Assembly: GCF_014268455.2 (NCBI RefSeq)
Contig: NZ_CP077085.1
Coordinates: 248,001 to 312,000 of the forward strand
Direction of reading: 5' to 3'
DNA length: 64,000 bases
Origin: Pseudomonas shahriarae
GTDB taxonomy: Bacteria; Pseudomonadota; Gammaproteobacteria; Pseudomonadales; Pseudomonadaceae
The notes under the pieces are model-generated. The model did not search any database. It was not told where the DNA came from and saw only the letters and a list, made by a program, of their open reading frames with translations. The position numbers and the translations under genes are program-made. Position 1 is the stretch's first letter. Every line of letters begins with the position of its first letter. Of the stretch, positions 26,707 through 36,774 are shown piece by piece.

Positions 26707-27786
26707 ATGGCCAAACCTGGATTTCGCCTCGCGCTGTTTGCCACCCTGCTGGCGCTGATTGTGGTGCTGCTGGGCGCCTACACGCGCCTGACCCATGCCG
26801 GCCTCGGTTGCCCGGACTGGCCGGGTTGCTATGGCTTTATCAGCGTGCCGAAAAGCGAGGCCCAGTTGGCCCATGCCGAGTTGCACTTCCCGGACACGCC
26901 GGTGGAGGCCGACAAAGGCTGGAACGAGATGGTCCATCGCTATGCGGCGGGCACCCTGGGGTTGTTGATCGCGCTGTTGGCCACCCGCGCCTGGACCCAT
27001 CGCCGGCATCCGGGGCAGCCGTTGAAGCTGCCGCTGTTCCTGCTGGTTGTGGTGTTTGCCCAGGCAGCCTTTGGCATGTGGACGGTGACGCTCAAGCTCT
27101 GGCCGCAGGTGGTCACTGGGCATTTGCTGGGTGGCTTCGCGACGTTAAGCCTGTTGTTTCTGTTGACCCTGCGTCTGTCCGGGGTGTTGCCGGCGCTGAT
27201 CGTGCCCCGGCGTTTGCAGTATTGGGCCACCGCCGGCCTGGTGCTGGTGATCGGGCAGATCGCCCTCGGCGGCTGGGTCAGTTCCAACTATGCGGCGGTG
27301 GCCTGTATCGACTTGCCGACCTGCCATGGCGAGTGGTGGCCGGCGGCGGATTTTGCCAATGGCTTTCACCTGACCCAGCATATCGGCCCCAACTACCTGG
27401 GCGGGCAACTGGACAGTGATGCGCGTACGGCGATTCACCTGACCCATCGCCTGGGCGCGCTGGTGGTGACTGTGGCGCTGCTGGGCCTGGCCTGGCAGCT
27501 CAAGGCGGTGGGCATGACCCGCCTGGCGGGCCTGCTGCTGGTCGCCCTGGCCGTGCAGATCGGCCTGGGCCTGAGCAATGTGTACTTTCATTTGCCGCTG
27601 CCGGTGGCGGTCGCCCATAACGCCGGCGGTGCAGCGTTGCTGCTGACCCTGGTGCTGGTCAATTACCACGCCCGTACCAGCCTGGTGCGGGTCCGCCATC
27701 AAGTGCCGTTCGGTTGGCGCTTCAGCCCGCGCAAGCACGTGTCGGGTCTGATTACCCTTAAAGGAGAGATGCCATGGCGACCTTGA
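26707..27786 (+). CDS. ctaA: Heme A synthase (Cox15/CtaA)
   Basis: This 359-residue polytopic protein has eight hydrophobic helices. Family motifs are [20 protein letters not shown] near the N-terminus (histidine ligand plus Cys pair), [31 protein letters not shown] and [12 protein letters not shown]. It oxidises heme O to heme A in the inner membrane for the aa3 oxidase. Its last 13 bases overlap the cyoE start, so the two heme-modifying enzymes are translated together. Confidence 0.95.
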   Translation: MAKPGFRLALFATLLALIVVLLGAYTRLTHAGLGCPDWPGCYGFISVPKSEAQLAHAELHFPDTPVEADKGWNEMVHRYAAGTLGLLIALLATRAWTHRRHPGQPLKLPLFLLVVVFAQAAFGMWTVTLKLWPQVVTGHLLGGFATLSLLFLLTLRLSGVLPALIVPRRLQYWATAGLVLVIGQIALGGWVSSNYAAVACIDLPTCHGEWWPAADFANGFHLTQHIGPNYLGGQLDSDARTAIHLTHRLGALVVTVALLGLAWQLKAVGMTRLAGLLLVALAVQIGLGLSNVYFHLPLPVAVAHNAGGAALLLTLVLVNYHARTSLVRVRHQVPFGWRFSPRKHVSGLITLKGEMPWRP

Positions 27787-28673
27787 TTGGCGAGCGTCAC
27801 AGCCAGGCGATCTGGCGCGACTACCTGGAGCTGACCAAGCCCAAGGTGGTGGTGCTGATGTTGATCACCTCGCTGGTGGGTATGTTTCTCGCCACCCGCG
27901 CCGGGGTGCCGTGGACGGTGCTGATCTTCGGCAACCTGGGGATTGCCCTGTGTGCCGGCGGCGCAGCGGCGGTCAACCATGTGGTGGACCGGCGCATCGA
28001 CGCGCTGATGGCGCGCACCCATAAGCGGCCGCTGGCGGAAGGCCGGGTGTCGCCGGCCGCCGCGCTGACATTTGCCCTGGCGCTGGCGGTGGCCGGGCTG
28101 GGCTTGTTACTGGCGTTTACCAACCCACTGGCGGCCTGGCTGACCTTGGCCTCACTGCTGGGCTATGCGGTGATCTACACCGGTTTTCTCAAGCGGGCGA
28201 CGCCACAGAACATCGTGATCGGCGGCCTGGCCGGCGCGGCGCCGCCGTTGCTCGGTTGGGTGGCGGTCACCGGGCATGTGAGTGCCGAGCCGTTGTTGCT
28301 GGTGCTGATTATCTTCGCCTGGACCCCGCCGCACTTCTGGGCCCTGGCCATCCATCGCAAGGAGGAGTACGCCAAGGCCGATATCCCGATGCTGCCGGTG
28401 ACCCACGGCGAGCACTACACCAAGGTGCATATCCTGCTCTACACCTTCGCGCTGCTGGCGGTGAGCCTGATGCCCTATGTGATCCATATGAGCGGGCTGT
28501 TGTACCTGGGGTGTGCGCTGGTTCTGGGCGCGCGCTTTCTGCAATGGGCCTGGGTGCTGTACCGTGGCAGTCGGCCGCACGCGGCGATCAATACCTTCAA
28601 GTACTCTATCTGGTACCTGTTTTTGCTATTTATCGCCCTGCTCGTAGACCACTACTTATTGTTGAACCTATGA
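27774..28673 (+). CDS. cyoE: Protoheme IX farnesyltransferase
   Basis: This 299-residue UbiA-family prenyltransferase converts heme B to heme O. The first Asp-rich site is in [21 protein letters not shown] and the second around [35 protein letters not shown] follows. Nine hydrophobic helices are apparent. It starts inside ctaA behind AAGGAGAG and its TGA shares bases with the next ATG. Its place with ctaA shows it serves the aa3 oxidase (ctaB-type role). Confidence 0.95.
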   Translation: MATLIGERHSQAIWRDYLELTKPKVVVLMLITSLVGMFLATRAGVPWTVLIFGNLGIALCAGGAAAVNHVVDRRIDALMARTHKRPLAEGRVSPAAALTFALALAVAGLGLLLAFTNPLAAWLTLASLLGYAVIYTGFLKRATPQNIVIGGLAGAAPPLLGWVAVTGHVSAEPLLLVLIIFAWTPPHFWALAIHRKEEYAKADIPMLPVTHGEHYTKVHILLYTFALLAVSLMPYVIHMSGLLYLGCALVLGARFLQWAWVLYRGSRPHAAINTFKYSIWYLFLLFIALLVDHYLLLNL

Positions 28674-29305
28674 CTCGAACTCAAAAAACTGTCTTTATCC
28701 TGGTGGCCCTGGTGGCGTTGATCATGGGCCTGACCGTCAACAAAGTGCTGTCTGGCAAGGGCCAGGGCGACCCCACGGCATTGATCGACGCGGGCATTAT
28801 CCTGCTGCCGCAAAGCCGCCAGCTGCCGCCTGTGACCATGACCAACCAGGACGGCCAGCCGGTACTGGTCAATGAGTTGAAGGGCAAGTGGAGCGTGCTG
28901 TTCTTTGGCTACACCTTCTGCCCGGACATTTGCCCGACCACCCTCGCCCAGTTGCGGCAGATCAAGAGCGAGCTGCCCAAGGACGTGGTGGATAAGCTGC
29001 AAGTGATCCTGGTCAGCGTTGACCCGCATCGCGACACGCCGACTCAGCTCAAGCAATACCTGAGCTACTTCGATCCGCAATTTGCAGGCCTGACCGGGGC
29101 GAATGTGGAAGAGGTGCAGAAGGTCTCGAATGCCGTGAGCATTCCGTTTATTCCGGCGGATACCAGCAAGCCGAACTACACCGTCGACCATAGCGGTAAC
29201 TTGGCGTTGATCGGCCCGGACGGCACCCAGCGCGGGTTTATTCGTGCGCCGTTGAACAACCAGAAGCTGGTGGCGCAGTTGCCGGGGTTGTTGCAGCGCA
29301 ACTGA
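28670..29305 (+). CDS. senC: SCO1/SenC copper chaperone
   Basis: This 211-residue thioredoxin-fold protein has an N-terminal membrane anchor (about 8-25), the copper motif C-P-D-I-C ([12 protein letters not shown]) near residue 85 and the distal histidine in [12 protein letters not shown]. Sco proteins deliver copper to the CuA site of subunit II, fitting the last gene of the oxidase island. Its ATG overlaps the cyoE TGA (ATGA). Confidence 0.95.
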   Translation: MTRTQKTVFILVALVALIMGLTVNKVLSGKGQGDPTALIDAGIILLPQSRQLPPVTMTNQDGQPVLVNELKGKWSVLFFGYTFCPDICPTTLAQLRQIKSELPKDVVDKLQVILVSVDPHRDTPTQLKQYLSYFDPQFAGLTGANVEEVQKVSNAVSIPFIPADTSKPNYTVDHSGNLALIGPDGTQRGFIRAPLNNQKLVAQLPGLLQRN

Positions 29306-29340
29306 GCCGAACGGCTATTTTGCTGACCATACAAAACAAA

Positions 29341-29445
29341 TGTGGGAGCGGGCTTGCTCGCGATAGCATCACCGCGGTGTAACTGATACACCGCGGCGCC
29401 TGCATCGCGAGCAAACCCGCTCCCACATAAAGCTGCTCCCACATT
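29341..29445. repeat. REPIN with inner hairpin at a probable synteny junction
   Basis: Arms 29341-29364 (TGTGGGAGCGGGCTTGCTCG and on) and 29404-29427 are complementary except for one G-to-A change. They enclose CCGCGGTGT (29372-29380) and ACACCGCGG (29388-29396). A half-REP follows at 29431-29445. It separates the oxidase island from metQ. Confidence 0.9.
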
Positions 29446-29471
29446 CTGAACTGCGGTGTGTTGGAGCCCGA

Positions 29472-30245
29472 TCAGAACGCCGGCAGGATCGCCCCTTTGT
29501 ACTTCTCGTTGATGAATTTCTTCACTTCCGGGGTCTTCAGGGCTTTGACCAGCTTCTGCACCGCGTCCGAATCCTTGTTGTCCTCGCGGGTCACCAGGAT
29601 GTTGACGTAAGGCGAGTCGTTGCCTTCGATCGCCAGGGCATCCTTGGAAGGGTCCAGCTTGGCTTCCAGGGCGTAGTTGGTGTTGATCAGCGCCAGGTCG
29701 ACCTGGGTCAGCACGCGCGGCAGGGTGGCGGCTTCCAGTTCGCGGAATTTCAGACCTTTTTCGTTGCCGGTGATGTCCTTGATGGTCGACAGGATATCGG
29801 TCGGGTTCTTCAAGGTGATCAGGCCCTGGTTGGCCAGCAGCAACAGCGCGCGGCCGCCGTTGGTGGCGTCGTTAGGGATCACTACATTGGCACCGTTCGG
29901 CAGCTCGGCCAGGGTCTTGTACTTGCTGGAGTACGCGCCCAGTGGCTCCAGGTGCACGCCGGCGACGCTGACCAGGTGGGTGCCCTTGGCTTTGTTGAAC
30001 TCATCCAGGTACGGCTGGTGCTGGAAGAAGTTGGCGTCCAGGCGCTTCTCGGCCACCTGTACGTTCGGCTGCACGTAGTCGGTGAACACCTTGACCTTCA
30101 GGTCCACGCCTTGCGCGGCCAGGGCCGGCTTCACGAATTCAAGGATTTCCGCGTGCGGCACCGGTGTGGCGGCGACCGTCAGGGTTTCGGCGGCGTGGGC
30201 GGAAAACGCGGCAACCGCGGCGAAAGCAACCAGTAGTTTTTTCAT
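29472..30245 (-). CDS. metQ: Methionine ABC transporter substrate-binding protein
   Basis: This 257-residue periplasmic binding protein of the NlpA/MetQ family has signal peptide MKKLLVAFAAVAAFSAHA. Family segments include VAATPVPHAEILEFVKP, LDANFFQHQPYLDEFN, IPNDATNGGRALLLL and LINTNYALEA. There is no lipobox cysteine, so it is soluble in the periplasm. It is the last gene of metN-metI-metQ. A GC-rich hairpin lies just before it, which may set its level apart from metNI. Confidence 0.93.
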   Translation of the reverse strand: MKKLLVAFAAVAAFSAHAAETLTVAATPVPHAEILEFVKPALAAQGVDLKVKVFTDYVQPNVQVAEKRLDANFFQHQPYLDEFNKAKGTHLVSVAGVHLEPLGAYSSKYKTLAELPNGANVVIPNDATNGGRALLLLANQGLITLKNPTDILSTIKDITGNEKGLKFRELEAATLPRVLTQVDLALINTNYALEAKLDPSKDALAIEGNDSPYVNILVTREDNKDSDAVQKLVKALKTPEVKKFINEKYKGAILPAF

Positions 30246-30270
30246 CCAACAAGCTCCTTGTTCGGGCATC

Positions 30271-30288
30271 TGCCGGCGGGGGCCGGCA
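30271..30288 (-). other. Intercistronic hairpin between metI and metQ
   Basis: TGCCGGC and GCCGGCA form a 7-base GC stem with a 4-base loop between the two genes. In this position such hairpins often protect upstream mRNA or alter relative expression. It lacks a T-run, so it is not a simple terminator. Confidence 0.45.
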
Positions 30289-30295
30289 ATCGCCT

Positions 30296-30970
30296 TTATT
30301 TTCGAGAGTAGTGTGTCACCAGCTTATCGCCGATGGTTTGCAGAATCTGCACCAGCACAATCAACATCACCACGGTCACGACCATGACGTCATCCTGGAA
30401 GCGCTGGTAGCCATAACGGATCGCCAGGTCGCCCAGGCCGCCGGCCCCCACCACACCCGCCATGGCGGTGTAGCCCACCAGGGCAATGGCGGTCACGGTG
30501 ATTGCAGCAATGATGCCCGGCTTTGCCTCGGGCAGCAGCGCCTTGGTGATGATCTGCCGTGTGGTGGCGCCCATGGCCTGGGTCGCCTCGATGATGCCGC
30601 GATCGACCTCGCGCAGGGCGGTTTCCACCAGCCGTGCGAAGAACGTCGAAGCGCCTACCACCAGCGGTGGAATCGCACCGGCCACGCCCAGCGAAGTGCC
30701 GGTGAGGAACACCGTGGTGGGGATCATCACGATCAACAGAATGATAAACGGCAGAGAGCGGATGGCGTTGACCACGAATGCCAGGGCGGCATAAGTGGTT
30801 TTCTGCTCCAGCAACTGCCGTGGGCTGAAAAGAAACAGCAGGATGCCCAGTGGCAGGCCGACCAGGACGGTGAAAAACAGCGAGGTGCTGAGCATCAGCA
30901 TGGTGTCGCTGGTGGCAACCCAGATATCAGCCCAGTCGACGTTGTCGAAGTAATGCAGTAGCACGTCCAT
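30296..30970 (-). CDS. metI: Methionine ABC transporter permease
   Basis: This 224-residue inner-membrane permease has five or six helices and the EAA-type loop (ATQAMGATTRQIITKALLPEAKPGI) that contacts MetN. N-terminal WVATSDTMLMLSTSLFFTVLVG is typical of MetI. It overlaps the metN stop by one base, showing coupling. Substrates are D/L-methionine and possibly related sulfur compounds. Confidence 0.95.
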   Translation of the reverse strand: MDVLLHYFDNVDWADIWVATSDTMLMLSTSLFFTVLVGLPLGILLFLFSPRQLLEQKTTYAALAFVVNAIRSLPFIILLIVMIPTTVFLTGTSLGVAGAIPPLVVGASTFFARLVETALREVDRGIIEATQAMGATTRQIITKALLPEAKPGIIAAITVTAIALVGYTAMAGVVGAGGLGDLAIRYGYQRFQDDVMVVTVVMLIVLVQILQTIGDKLVTHYSRK

Positions 30971-31977
30971 TAACGCAGGACCTCCATATGCACATCGGCT
31001 GCGGTAAAGCGCGCGAACGCCGCTTCCATGTCACCGCCGGTGATGGCCAGGGTCAGTTGCCCGTAAGGGGTATCTTTGATGTGGTCGATACGACCGGCGA
31101 GGATGCTGTAGTCCACACCCGTTTCGCGGGCGACGGTACCCAGCAGTGGCGCGTAGGTCGCTTCGCCCTGGAACGTCAGGCGCACGATGCGGCCTGGCAC
31201 ATGGGCGAACACATCACGCTGCTCGCCTTCATCGACCTGCTCGGCTTCCTGCACAAAACGCTTGGTGGTCGGGTGCTTGGGGTGCAGGAACACGTCGGCC
31301 ACCGGGCCTTGCTCGACAATCACCCCGGCGTCCATCACGGCGACCTGGTCGCAGACACGGCGGATCACGTCCATTTCATGGGTGATCAACACGATGGTCA
31401 GCTTTAACTCGCGGTTGATCTCGGCCAGCAGTTGCAGGACCGAGGCGGTGGTCTGCGGGTCGAGGGCACTGGTGGCTTCGTCGCACAGCAGGATTTTCGG
31501 TTTGGTGGCCAGGGCGCGGGCGATACCGACGCGCTGCTTCTGGCCGCCGGACAACTGCGCCGGGTACTTCTTGGCATGGTCGGCGAGGCCGACCCGGTCC
31601 AGCAGCTCGGCCACGCGCGCATCAATCTCGCGGCGCGACAGTTCGCCCGCCAGGGTCAGTGGCAGCGCGACGTTGTCGGCGACGGTCTTGGAGGCCAGCA
31701 GGTTGAAGTGCTGGAAGATCATCCCGACCTGCTGCCGGAAACGGCGCAGGCCGTTGGCATCCAGGGCGGTGACTTCTTCGTCATCGACCTTGATCTGGCC
31801 GCCCGAAGGCTCTTCCAGACGATTGATCAGGCGCAGCAGGGTACTTTTTCCCGCGCCGGAATGGCCGATGAGGCCAAACACCTGGCCGTTCTCGACGCGC
31901 AGGCTGGTGGGGTGCAGTGCGGGAATATCCTTGCCGGCGACCCGGTAGGTTTTATGGACGTTATGAAACTCGATCAC
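30970..31977 (-). CDS. metN: Methionine ABC transporter ATPase with NIL domain
   Basis: This 335-residue ATPase has Walker [10 protein letters not shown] (38-46), signature LSGGQKQR, Walker [12 protein letters not shown] and a C-terminal NIL/ACT-like domain (about 260-335) that senses methionine and shuts transport by trans-inhibition. It is the first gene of the operon. The 265-base gap upstream toward katE carries its promoter; I see no S-adenosylmethionine riboswitch. Confidence 0.96.
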   Translation of the reverse strand: MIEFHNVHKTYRVAGKDIPALHPTSLRVENGQVFGLIGHSGAGKSTLLRLINRLEEPSGGQIKVDDEEVTALDANGLRRFRQQVGMIFQHFNLLASKTVADNVALPLTLAGELSRREIDARVAELLDRVGLADHAKKYPAQLSGGQKQRVGIARALATKPKILLCDEATSALDPQTTASVLQLLAEINRELKLTIVLITHEMDVIRRVCDQVAVMDAGVIVEQGPVADVFLHPKHPTTKRFVQEAEQVDEGEQRDVFAHVPGRIVRLTFQGEATYAPLLGTVARETGVDYSILAGRIDHIKDTPYGQLTLAITGGDMEAAFARFTAADVHMEVLR

Positions 31978-32165
31978 GTAGCGAACCTTGTGGGGCGCAT
32001 TGAAAAGGGATCAGCGGTTAGCCGGGCGCGCATTTTAGCCTGTCCGTATAGCGTTTCTTAGCATTTATTTCGTATTCAACCAGCGATTTGGCAATAACGC
32101 GATCAAAGGTCATAAAAAAGGAACGGTAAAAAATCCCGTCAGTCACTACTTAAGCAACTCGATTT

Positions 32166-32189
32166 CCCGGGTGCCGTGCCCGGGGTTTT
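32166..32189 (+). terminator. Short terminator-like hairpin in the katE leader
   Basis: CCCGGG at 32166-32171 and CCCGGG at 32179-32184 form a 6-base stem with a 7-base loop, followed by TTTT at 32186-32189. It lies about 55 bases before the katE ATG, so it could be an attenuator or the end of a small upstream transcript. The stem is short. Confidence 0.4.
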
Positions 32190-32242
32190 GCTCACACGAG
32201 CCAGGGACCGCTCTGGCCTACGCAAACGAGGAGTTTTGTCTG

Positions 32243-34384
32243 ATGAGTACCAAAAAACCCGCTACGCCGCCCAAGAGCGAGCTTGCAGGCACCGATACCC
32301 TGGACCGTGGCAACACCAATGCCAAGCTGCAAAGCCTGGAAAAATTCCGTTCCGACGCCACTGGCCAGGCGCTGCGCACCAACCAGGGGGTGAAAATCTC
32401 CGATAACCAGAACACCCTGAAAGCCGGCGCCCGGGGGCCTTCGCTGCTGGAAGATTTCATCATGCGTGAAAAAATCACGCACTTTGACCATGAACGTATC
32501 CCGGAGCGCATCGTGCACGCCCGCGGCACTGGCGCCCATGGCTACTTCCAGACCTATGAAAACCATTCGGCGCTGACCAAGGCGGGTTTCCTGCGTGACC
32601 CAGGCCGTAAAACCCCGGTGTTCACGCGTTTTTCCACAGTGCAGGGCCCGCGTGGTTCAGGCGATACGGTGCGTGACGTGCGCGGCTTTGCCGTGAAGTT
32701 CTTCACCGACGAAGGCAACTTCGACCTGGTGGGCAACAACATGCCGGTATTTTTCATTCAGGACGCGATCAAGTTTCCTGACTTCGTGCATGCGGTAAAG
32801 CCTGAGCCGCACAACGAAATTCCTACCGGCGGCTCGGCTCACGACACGTTCTGGGATTTTGTCTCGCTGCAGCCGGAATCGGCGCACATGGTGATCTGGG
32901 CGATGTCCGACCGCGCCATTCCAAAAAGCCTGCGCAGCATGCAGGGTTTTGGGGTGCACACGTTCCGTCTGGTGAATGCCGAGGGTCAATCCAACTTCGT
33001 CAAATTCCACTGGCGCCCGACAGCGGGTACCTGCTCCCTGGTGTGGGACGAAGCGCAAAAGTTGGCCGGTAAAGATACCGACTACCACCGTCGCGATCTG
33101 TGGGATGCGATCGAGATGGGCGATTACCCGGAGTGGGAATTGGGCGTACAGGTGATTCCGGAAGATAAGGAGCACGCGTTCGATTTCGATATCCTCGACC
33201 CGACCAAGTTGATTCCGGAAGAGTTGGTGCCCATCACCCCGCTGGGCAAGATGGTGCTCAATCGCAACCCGGACAACTTCTTCGCTGAAGTTGAACAGGT
33301 CGCGTTCTGCCCAGGCCATATCGTGCCGGGTATCGACTTCTCCAATGACCCGCTGCTGCAAGGTCGGTTGTTTTCCTACACCGACACACAGATCAGCCGT
33401 CTAGGTGGCCCGAACTTTCACCAGTTGCCGATCAACCAGCCGCTGACGCCCCTGCATAACAACCAGCGCGATGCCATGCACCGCAGCACCGTCGATAAAG
33501 GCCGCGCGTCCTATGAGCCGAACTCTATTGATGGCGGCTGGCCGAAAGAAACCCCGCCGGCAGCACAGGACGGCGGTTTCGAGTCGTACCCGGAGCGCAT
33601 CGACGCGCACAAGATCCGTGAGCGCAGTGAATCGTTCAGCGACCATTTCTCCCAGGCGCGCCTGTTCTTCAACAGCATGAGCACGCACGAGCAGGAGCAC
33701 ATCATCGCGGCCTACAGCTTTGAGCTGGGCAAGGTCGAGCGTGAGTTTATCCGCGCGCGTCAGGTCAATGAGATCCTGGCCAATATCGACCTGGGCCTGG
33801 CCAAGCGCGTGGCCGAGAACCTGGGCCTGCCGGCGCCGAAAAAAGGCACCGTGCCGGTGCGCAAGACCGCACCGGAGCGTTCGCCGGCCTTGAGCCAGGC
33901 CAACCTGCTGTCGGGGGATATCAAGACGCGCAAGGTGGCGATCCTGGCGGCCAATGGTGTGGATGGTGCCGCGATTGCCGCGCTGAAAAAGGCGCTGGCC
34001 GCAGAAGGCGCCCATGCCAAGTTGCTTGGGCCGACCTCGGCGCCGGTGACCACCGCCGATGGCAAGAGCCTGGCGGTGGATGCCTCGATGGAAGGCCTGC
34101 CGTCAGTCGCGTTCGATGCGGTGTTTGTGCCGGGTGGGGCGAAGTCGATCCAGGCGTTGAGCGGCGACGGTGTGGCGTTGCATTACCTGCTGGAGGCGTA
34201 CAAGCATTTGAAGGCGATTGCCTTGGCGGGTGAGGCGAAGCAGTTGCTGCAGGTGCTCAAGCTGGAGGCGGATGCGGGACTGATTGTCGGCGGGGATGCC
34301 AAGGCGTTGAAGGCGTTTATTGCGGCGATTGCCCAGCATCGGGTCTGGGAACGCGAGCCTAGGGCCAAGGCGGTTCCGGCTTAA
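32243..34384 (+). CDS. katE: Large-subunit catalase, HPII type
   Basis: This 713-residue monofunctional heme catalase is of the large-subunit clade. Distal His92 (RIVHARGTGAHGYF), PGHIVPGIDFSNDPLLQGR and the proximal Tyr in RLFSYTDTQISRLG are present. A C-terminal flavodoxin/glutamine-amidotransferase-like domain covers about residues 560-700 (KVAILAANGVDGAAIAALKKAL). The ATG at 32243 follows GAGGAG. Large catalases of this type are usually RpoS-controlled. Confidence 0.96.
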   Translation: MSTKKPATPPKSELAGTDTLDRGNTNAKLQSLEKFRSDATGQALRTNQGVKISDNQNTLKAGARGPSLLEDFIMREKITHFDHERIPERIVHARGTGAHGYFQTYENHSALTKAGFLRDPGRKTPVFTRFSTVQGPRGSGDTVRDVRGFAVKFFTDEGNFDLVGNNMPVFFIQDAIKFPDFVHAVKPEPHNEIPTGGSAHDTFWDFVSLQPESAHMVIWAMSDRAIPKSLRSMQGFGVHTFRLVNAEGQSNFVKFHWRPTAGTCSLVWDEAQKLAGKDTDYHRRDLWDAIEMGDYPEWELGVQVIPEDKEHAFDFDILDPTKLIPEELVPITPLGKMVLNRNPDNFFAEVEQVAFCPGHIVPGIDFSNDPLLQGRLFSYTDTQISRLGGPNFHQLPINQPLTPLHNNQRDAMHRSTVDKGRASYEPNSIDGGWPKETPPAAQDGGFESYPERIDAHKIRERSESFSDHFSQARLFFNSMSTHEQEHIIAAYSFELGKVEREFIRARQVNEILANIDLGLAKRVAENLGLPAPKKGTVPVRKTAPERSPALSQANLLSGDIKTRKVAILAANGVDGAAIAALKKALAAEGAHAKLLGPTSAPVTTADGKSLAVDASMEGLPSVAFDAVFVPGGAKSIQALSGDGVALHYLLEAYKHLKAIALAGEAKQLLQVLKLEADAGLIVGGDAKALKAFIAAIAQHRVWEREPRAKAVPA

Positions 34385-34404
34385 GTCATTGGTAGTTTGA
34401 TAGG

Positions 34405-34447
34405 GCGCCATCGCGGGCAAGTCGAATCGTCGCACTGCCCGCGACTG
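34405..34447. repeat. Degenerate REP pair
   Basis: CATCGCGGGCAAG and CTGCCCGCGA are inverted around a diverged centre. It lies between the convergent katE and lipoprotein genes. Confidence 0.65.
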
Positions 34448-34450
34448 GCT

Positions 34451-35170
34451 TCAGTCGGCTTTACGCGGAATCAACACAACCTGCGCCGGAATATGCCTGA
34501 GGATCTGCCGATGAATCTTCAGGTCGTACCCTGAATCAATCCGCTTCACCCGTTTAGTCAGCAGCGTGTTCAGCCACGGGTAATCCTCGGTGCGCGGCAC
34601 CTGGATGCTCACATCACACTGGTAATTCACCACATCGGTGGCGATGGCATCCAGTTGATGGCGCAATTCCTGGATATCCGTGAGGTTCAGCGCCACCGTG
34701 GTGCTTTCGGCGGTGGGGTCGATGACCTTGGCTGGCGGCTTGGCTTCGGCAGCTTTCAGGGCGGCTTCGGCTTTATCCAGCTCGGCTTTGCGCGCGTGGG
34801 CGATGGCATTGTTGACCCCACCGGTCAGCGCGGGAGCCTTGGGCATCAACGCCCGGGCGCGGCTCAAGGCCGTAGCGGCGGCGTTGACATCGCCTTTTTG
34901 CAGGACGATCTGGCTGCGCTGCAAATAGGCCTCGGCCAGTTGGCGCTGATACGGCTCGAGTGCCGGGTCGTCGGGCGATTGGGCCTGCAACGCGGCGAGT
35001 TGGTCCTCGGCGGTGGCCAGCTCACTGCTGGCCAGGTTTTGTTCCAGCTGTGCAATGGCCACCGCGCGCGCATCCGGCACCTCGGGGGCGACGGGCGGGG
35101 TGCTTTGGCAGGCGCCCAGCAGCAGGGAAAATGCGGCAAGGAGCAGATAACGGGAGGTGAACGGCTTCAT
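34451..35170 (-). CDS. Conserved lipoprotein with helical repeats (PA5502-like)
   Basis: This 239-residue predicted lipoprotein has signal LLLAAFSLLLGAC with lipobox LGAC (Cys20). The mature part is TPR-like helical (LEQNLASSELATAEDQLAALQAQ, AEAYLQRSQIVLQKGDVNAAATALSRAR), then coiled (ARKAELDKAEAALKAAEAK), with a basic C-terminus. Function is unknown. It keeps its place next to znuB. It has its own start 37 bases downstream of the znuB stop on the same strand and may be cotranscribed. Confidence 0.78.
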   Translation of the reverse strand: MKPFTSRYLLLAAFSLLLGACQSTPPVAPEVPDARAVAIAQLEQNLASSELATAEDQLAALQAQSPDDPALEPYQRQLAEAYLQRSQIVLQKGDVNAAATALSRARALMPKAPALTGGVNNAIAHARKAELDKAEAALKAAEAKPPAKVIDPTAESTTVALNLTDIQELRHQLDAIATDVVNYQCDVSIQVPRTEDYPWLNTLLTKRVKRIDSGYDLKIHRQILRHIPAQVVLIPRKAD

Positions 35171-35207
35171 TCCTGCGACTCTCTAATTGCGCAAAAAGCG
35201 AGCAAGT

Positions 35208-35996
35208 CTACACCCCTCGACGGGGCAGGACAAAACTCAGCAGAAACAGTGCGGCGGCCGTGACCACAATCGACGGCCCGGCCGGGGTGTCCTTGAACCA
35301 GGACAGTGCCAGGCCACCACACACGGCAAGCATCCCCAGCAAACTGGCGCCAACCGCCATCTGTTCCGGCGAGCGTGCATGACGCTGGGCGGCGGCGGCG
35401 GGGATGATCAATAGCGACGTGATCAACAATACGCCGACTATCTTCATTGCGACAGCAATCACCACCGCGATCAGCAACATCAGGGTCATGCGCAGCGCTG
35501 GTACGGGCAGGCCTTCGACAGTGGCCAGCTGTTCGTGGACGGTAATTGCCAGCAGCGGTCGCCACAGGGCTACCAGCAGAATCAGCACCGCAGCGCTGCC
35601 GCCGAGAATCCAGGCGAGGTCCGTGGGGCTGATGGCCAGCAGGTCGCCGAACAGATAGGCCATCAGGTCGATCCGCACTTCATGCATAAAGCTCAGCACC
35701 ACCAGGCCCAGGGACAGGGTGCTCGGCGCAAGGATCCCCAGCAGCGTGTCCGAGGCCAGTGGCTGGCGCTGTTGCAGGGTCACCAGCAGCACCGCCAGCA
35801 GCAGGCAGCCGACGGTCACGGCAATGGTCGGGCTGACGTCCAGCAAAAAGCCCAGGGCCACGCCGAGCAAGGCAGCGTGGGACAAGGTGTCGCCAAAGTA
35901 GGCCATGCGTCGCCAGACCACGAACGAACCCAATGGGCCCGCCACCAGCGCCAGAGCCAAGCCTGCAAGCAGGGCGTAGAGCAGAAAATCAGCCAT
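35208..35996 (-). CDS. znuB: Zinc ABC transporter permease
   Basis: This 262-residue inner-membrane permease of the metal ABC-3 family has about eight helices. Motifs are [27 protein letters not shown] (family signature near residue 25), [15 protein letters not shown] and [17 protein letters not shown]. Its ATG lies eight bases inside znuC. It imports Zn2+ with ZnuC and ZnuA. Confidence 0.95.
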   Translation of the reverse strand: MADFLLYALLAGLALALVAGPLGSFVVWRRMAYFGDTLSHAALLGVALGFLLDVSPTIAVTVGCLLLAVLLVTLQQRQPLASDTLLGILAPSTLSLGLVVLSFMHEVRIDLMAYLFGDLLAISPTDLAWILGGSAAVLILLVALWRPLLAITVHEQLATVEGLPVPALRMTLMLLIAVVIAVAMKIVGVLLITSLLIIPAAAAQRHARSPEQMAVGASLLGMLAVCGGLALSWFKDTPAGPSIVVTAAALFLLSFVLPRRGV

Positions 35997-36774
35997 GCTT
36001 GCAGCCATCTCCGTGGACGTGGGTATGAGGGGCAGTCGGATCGGCGACCACGGCGCCATGTAGGTCGTGGGCATGGTCGTGACGGTGGTGGTAGATCGCC
36101 AGGCTCTGGGCGTTTTTGCCGAACAGCTCGACGAAGGCCGGGTCGCCGCTGACCTGCTCCGGGTGGCCGGAGCAGCAGACGTGGCGATTGAGGCAGACCA
36201 CCTGGTCGGTGGTGCTCATCACTAGGTGCAGGTCATGGGACACCATCAGCACGCCGCAGCCATGCCGGTCGCGCAGGCGGGTGATCAGGCTGTAGAGCTC
36301 GGCCTGGCCGGCGACGTCGACGCCCTGCACCGGTTCATCGAGCACCAGCAATTCGGGTTCGCGCAGCAGGGCGCGGGCCAGCAGCACGCGCTGCATTTCG
36401 CCGCCGGAGATGCTTTGGACCGGGCTGTCGATGACCTGCTCGGCACCCACTTCCTTGAGCGCAGCCTGGGCGCGAGTGCGGTCCACGCCCGGTACCAGGC
36501 GCAGGAAACGCAGCACCGAGAGCGGCAAGGTCGGATCGACGTGCAGTTTTTGCGGCATGTAGCCGATGCGCAGCTTGGGCTTGCGCCAGACACTGCCGCT
36601 ATCGGGCTTGAGCAGCCCCAGTACCGCGCGTACGAGGGTGGTCTTGCCGGCGCCGTTGGGGCCGATCAGGGTGACGATCTGCCCCGGCTCGACGCTCAGG
36701 TCAATGTTGTCCAGCACGTTCTGGTCGGCGAACGTGACGCCGACCTGTTCCAGGCGGATCAGCGCAGTGCTCAT
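35989..36774 (-). CDS. znuC: Zinc ABC transporter ATPase
   Basis: This 261-residue ATPase has Walker [10 protein letters not shown] (about 38-46), signature SGGEMQRV, Walker [13 protein letters not shown] and switch His in VSHDLHLV. The C-terminus is histidine-rich ([11 protein letters not shown] and a last CKHG), consistent with zinc binding. The ATG at 36774 shares one base with the zur TGA; a TTG one codon earlier is less likely. Confidence 0.96.
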   Translation of the reverse strand: MSTALIRLEQVGVTFADQNVLDNIDLSVEPGQIVTLIGPNGAGKTTLVRAVLGLLKPDSGSVWRKPKLRIGYMPQKLHVDPTLPLSVLRFLRLVPGVDRTRAQAALKEVGAEQVIDSPVQSISGGEMQRVLLARALLREPELLVLDEPVQGVDVAGQAELYSLITRLRDRHGCGVLMVSHDLHLVMSTTDQVVCLNRHVCCSGHPEQVSGDPAFVELFGKNAQSLAIYHHRHDHAHDLHGAVVADPTAPHTHVHGDGCKHG

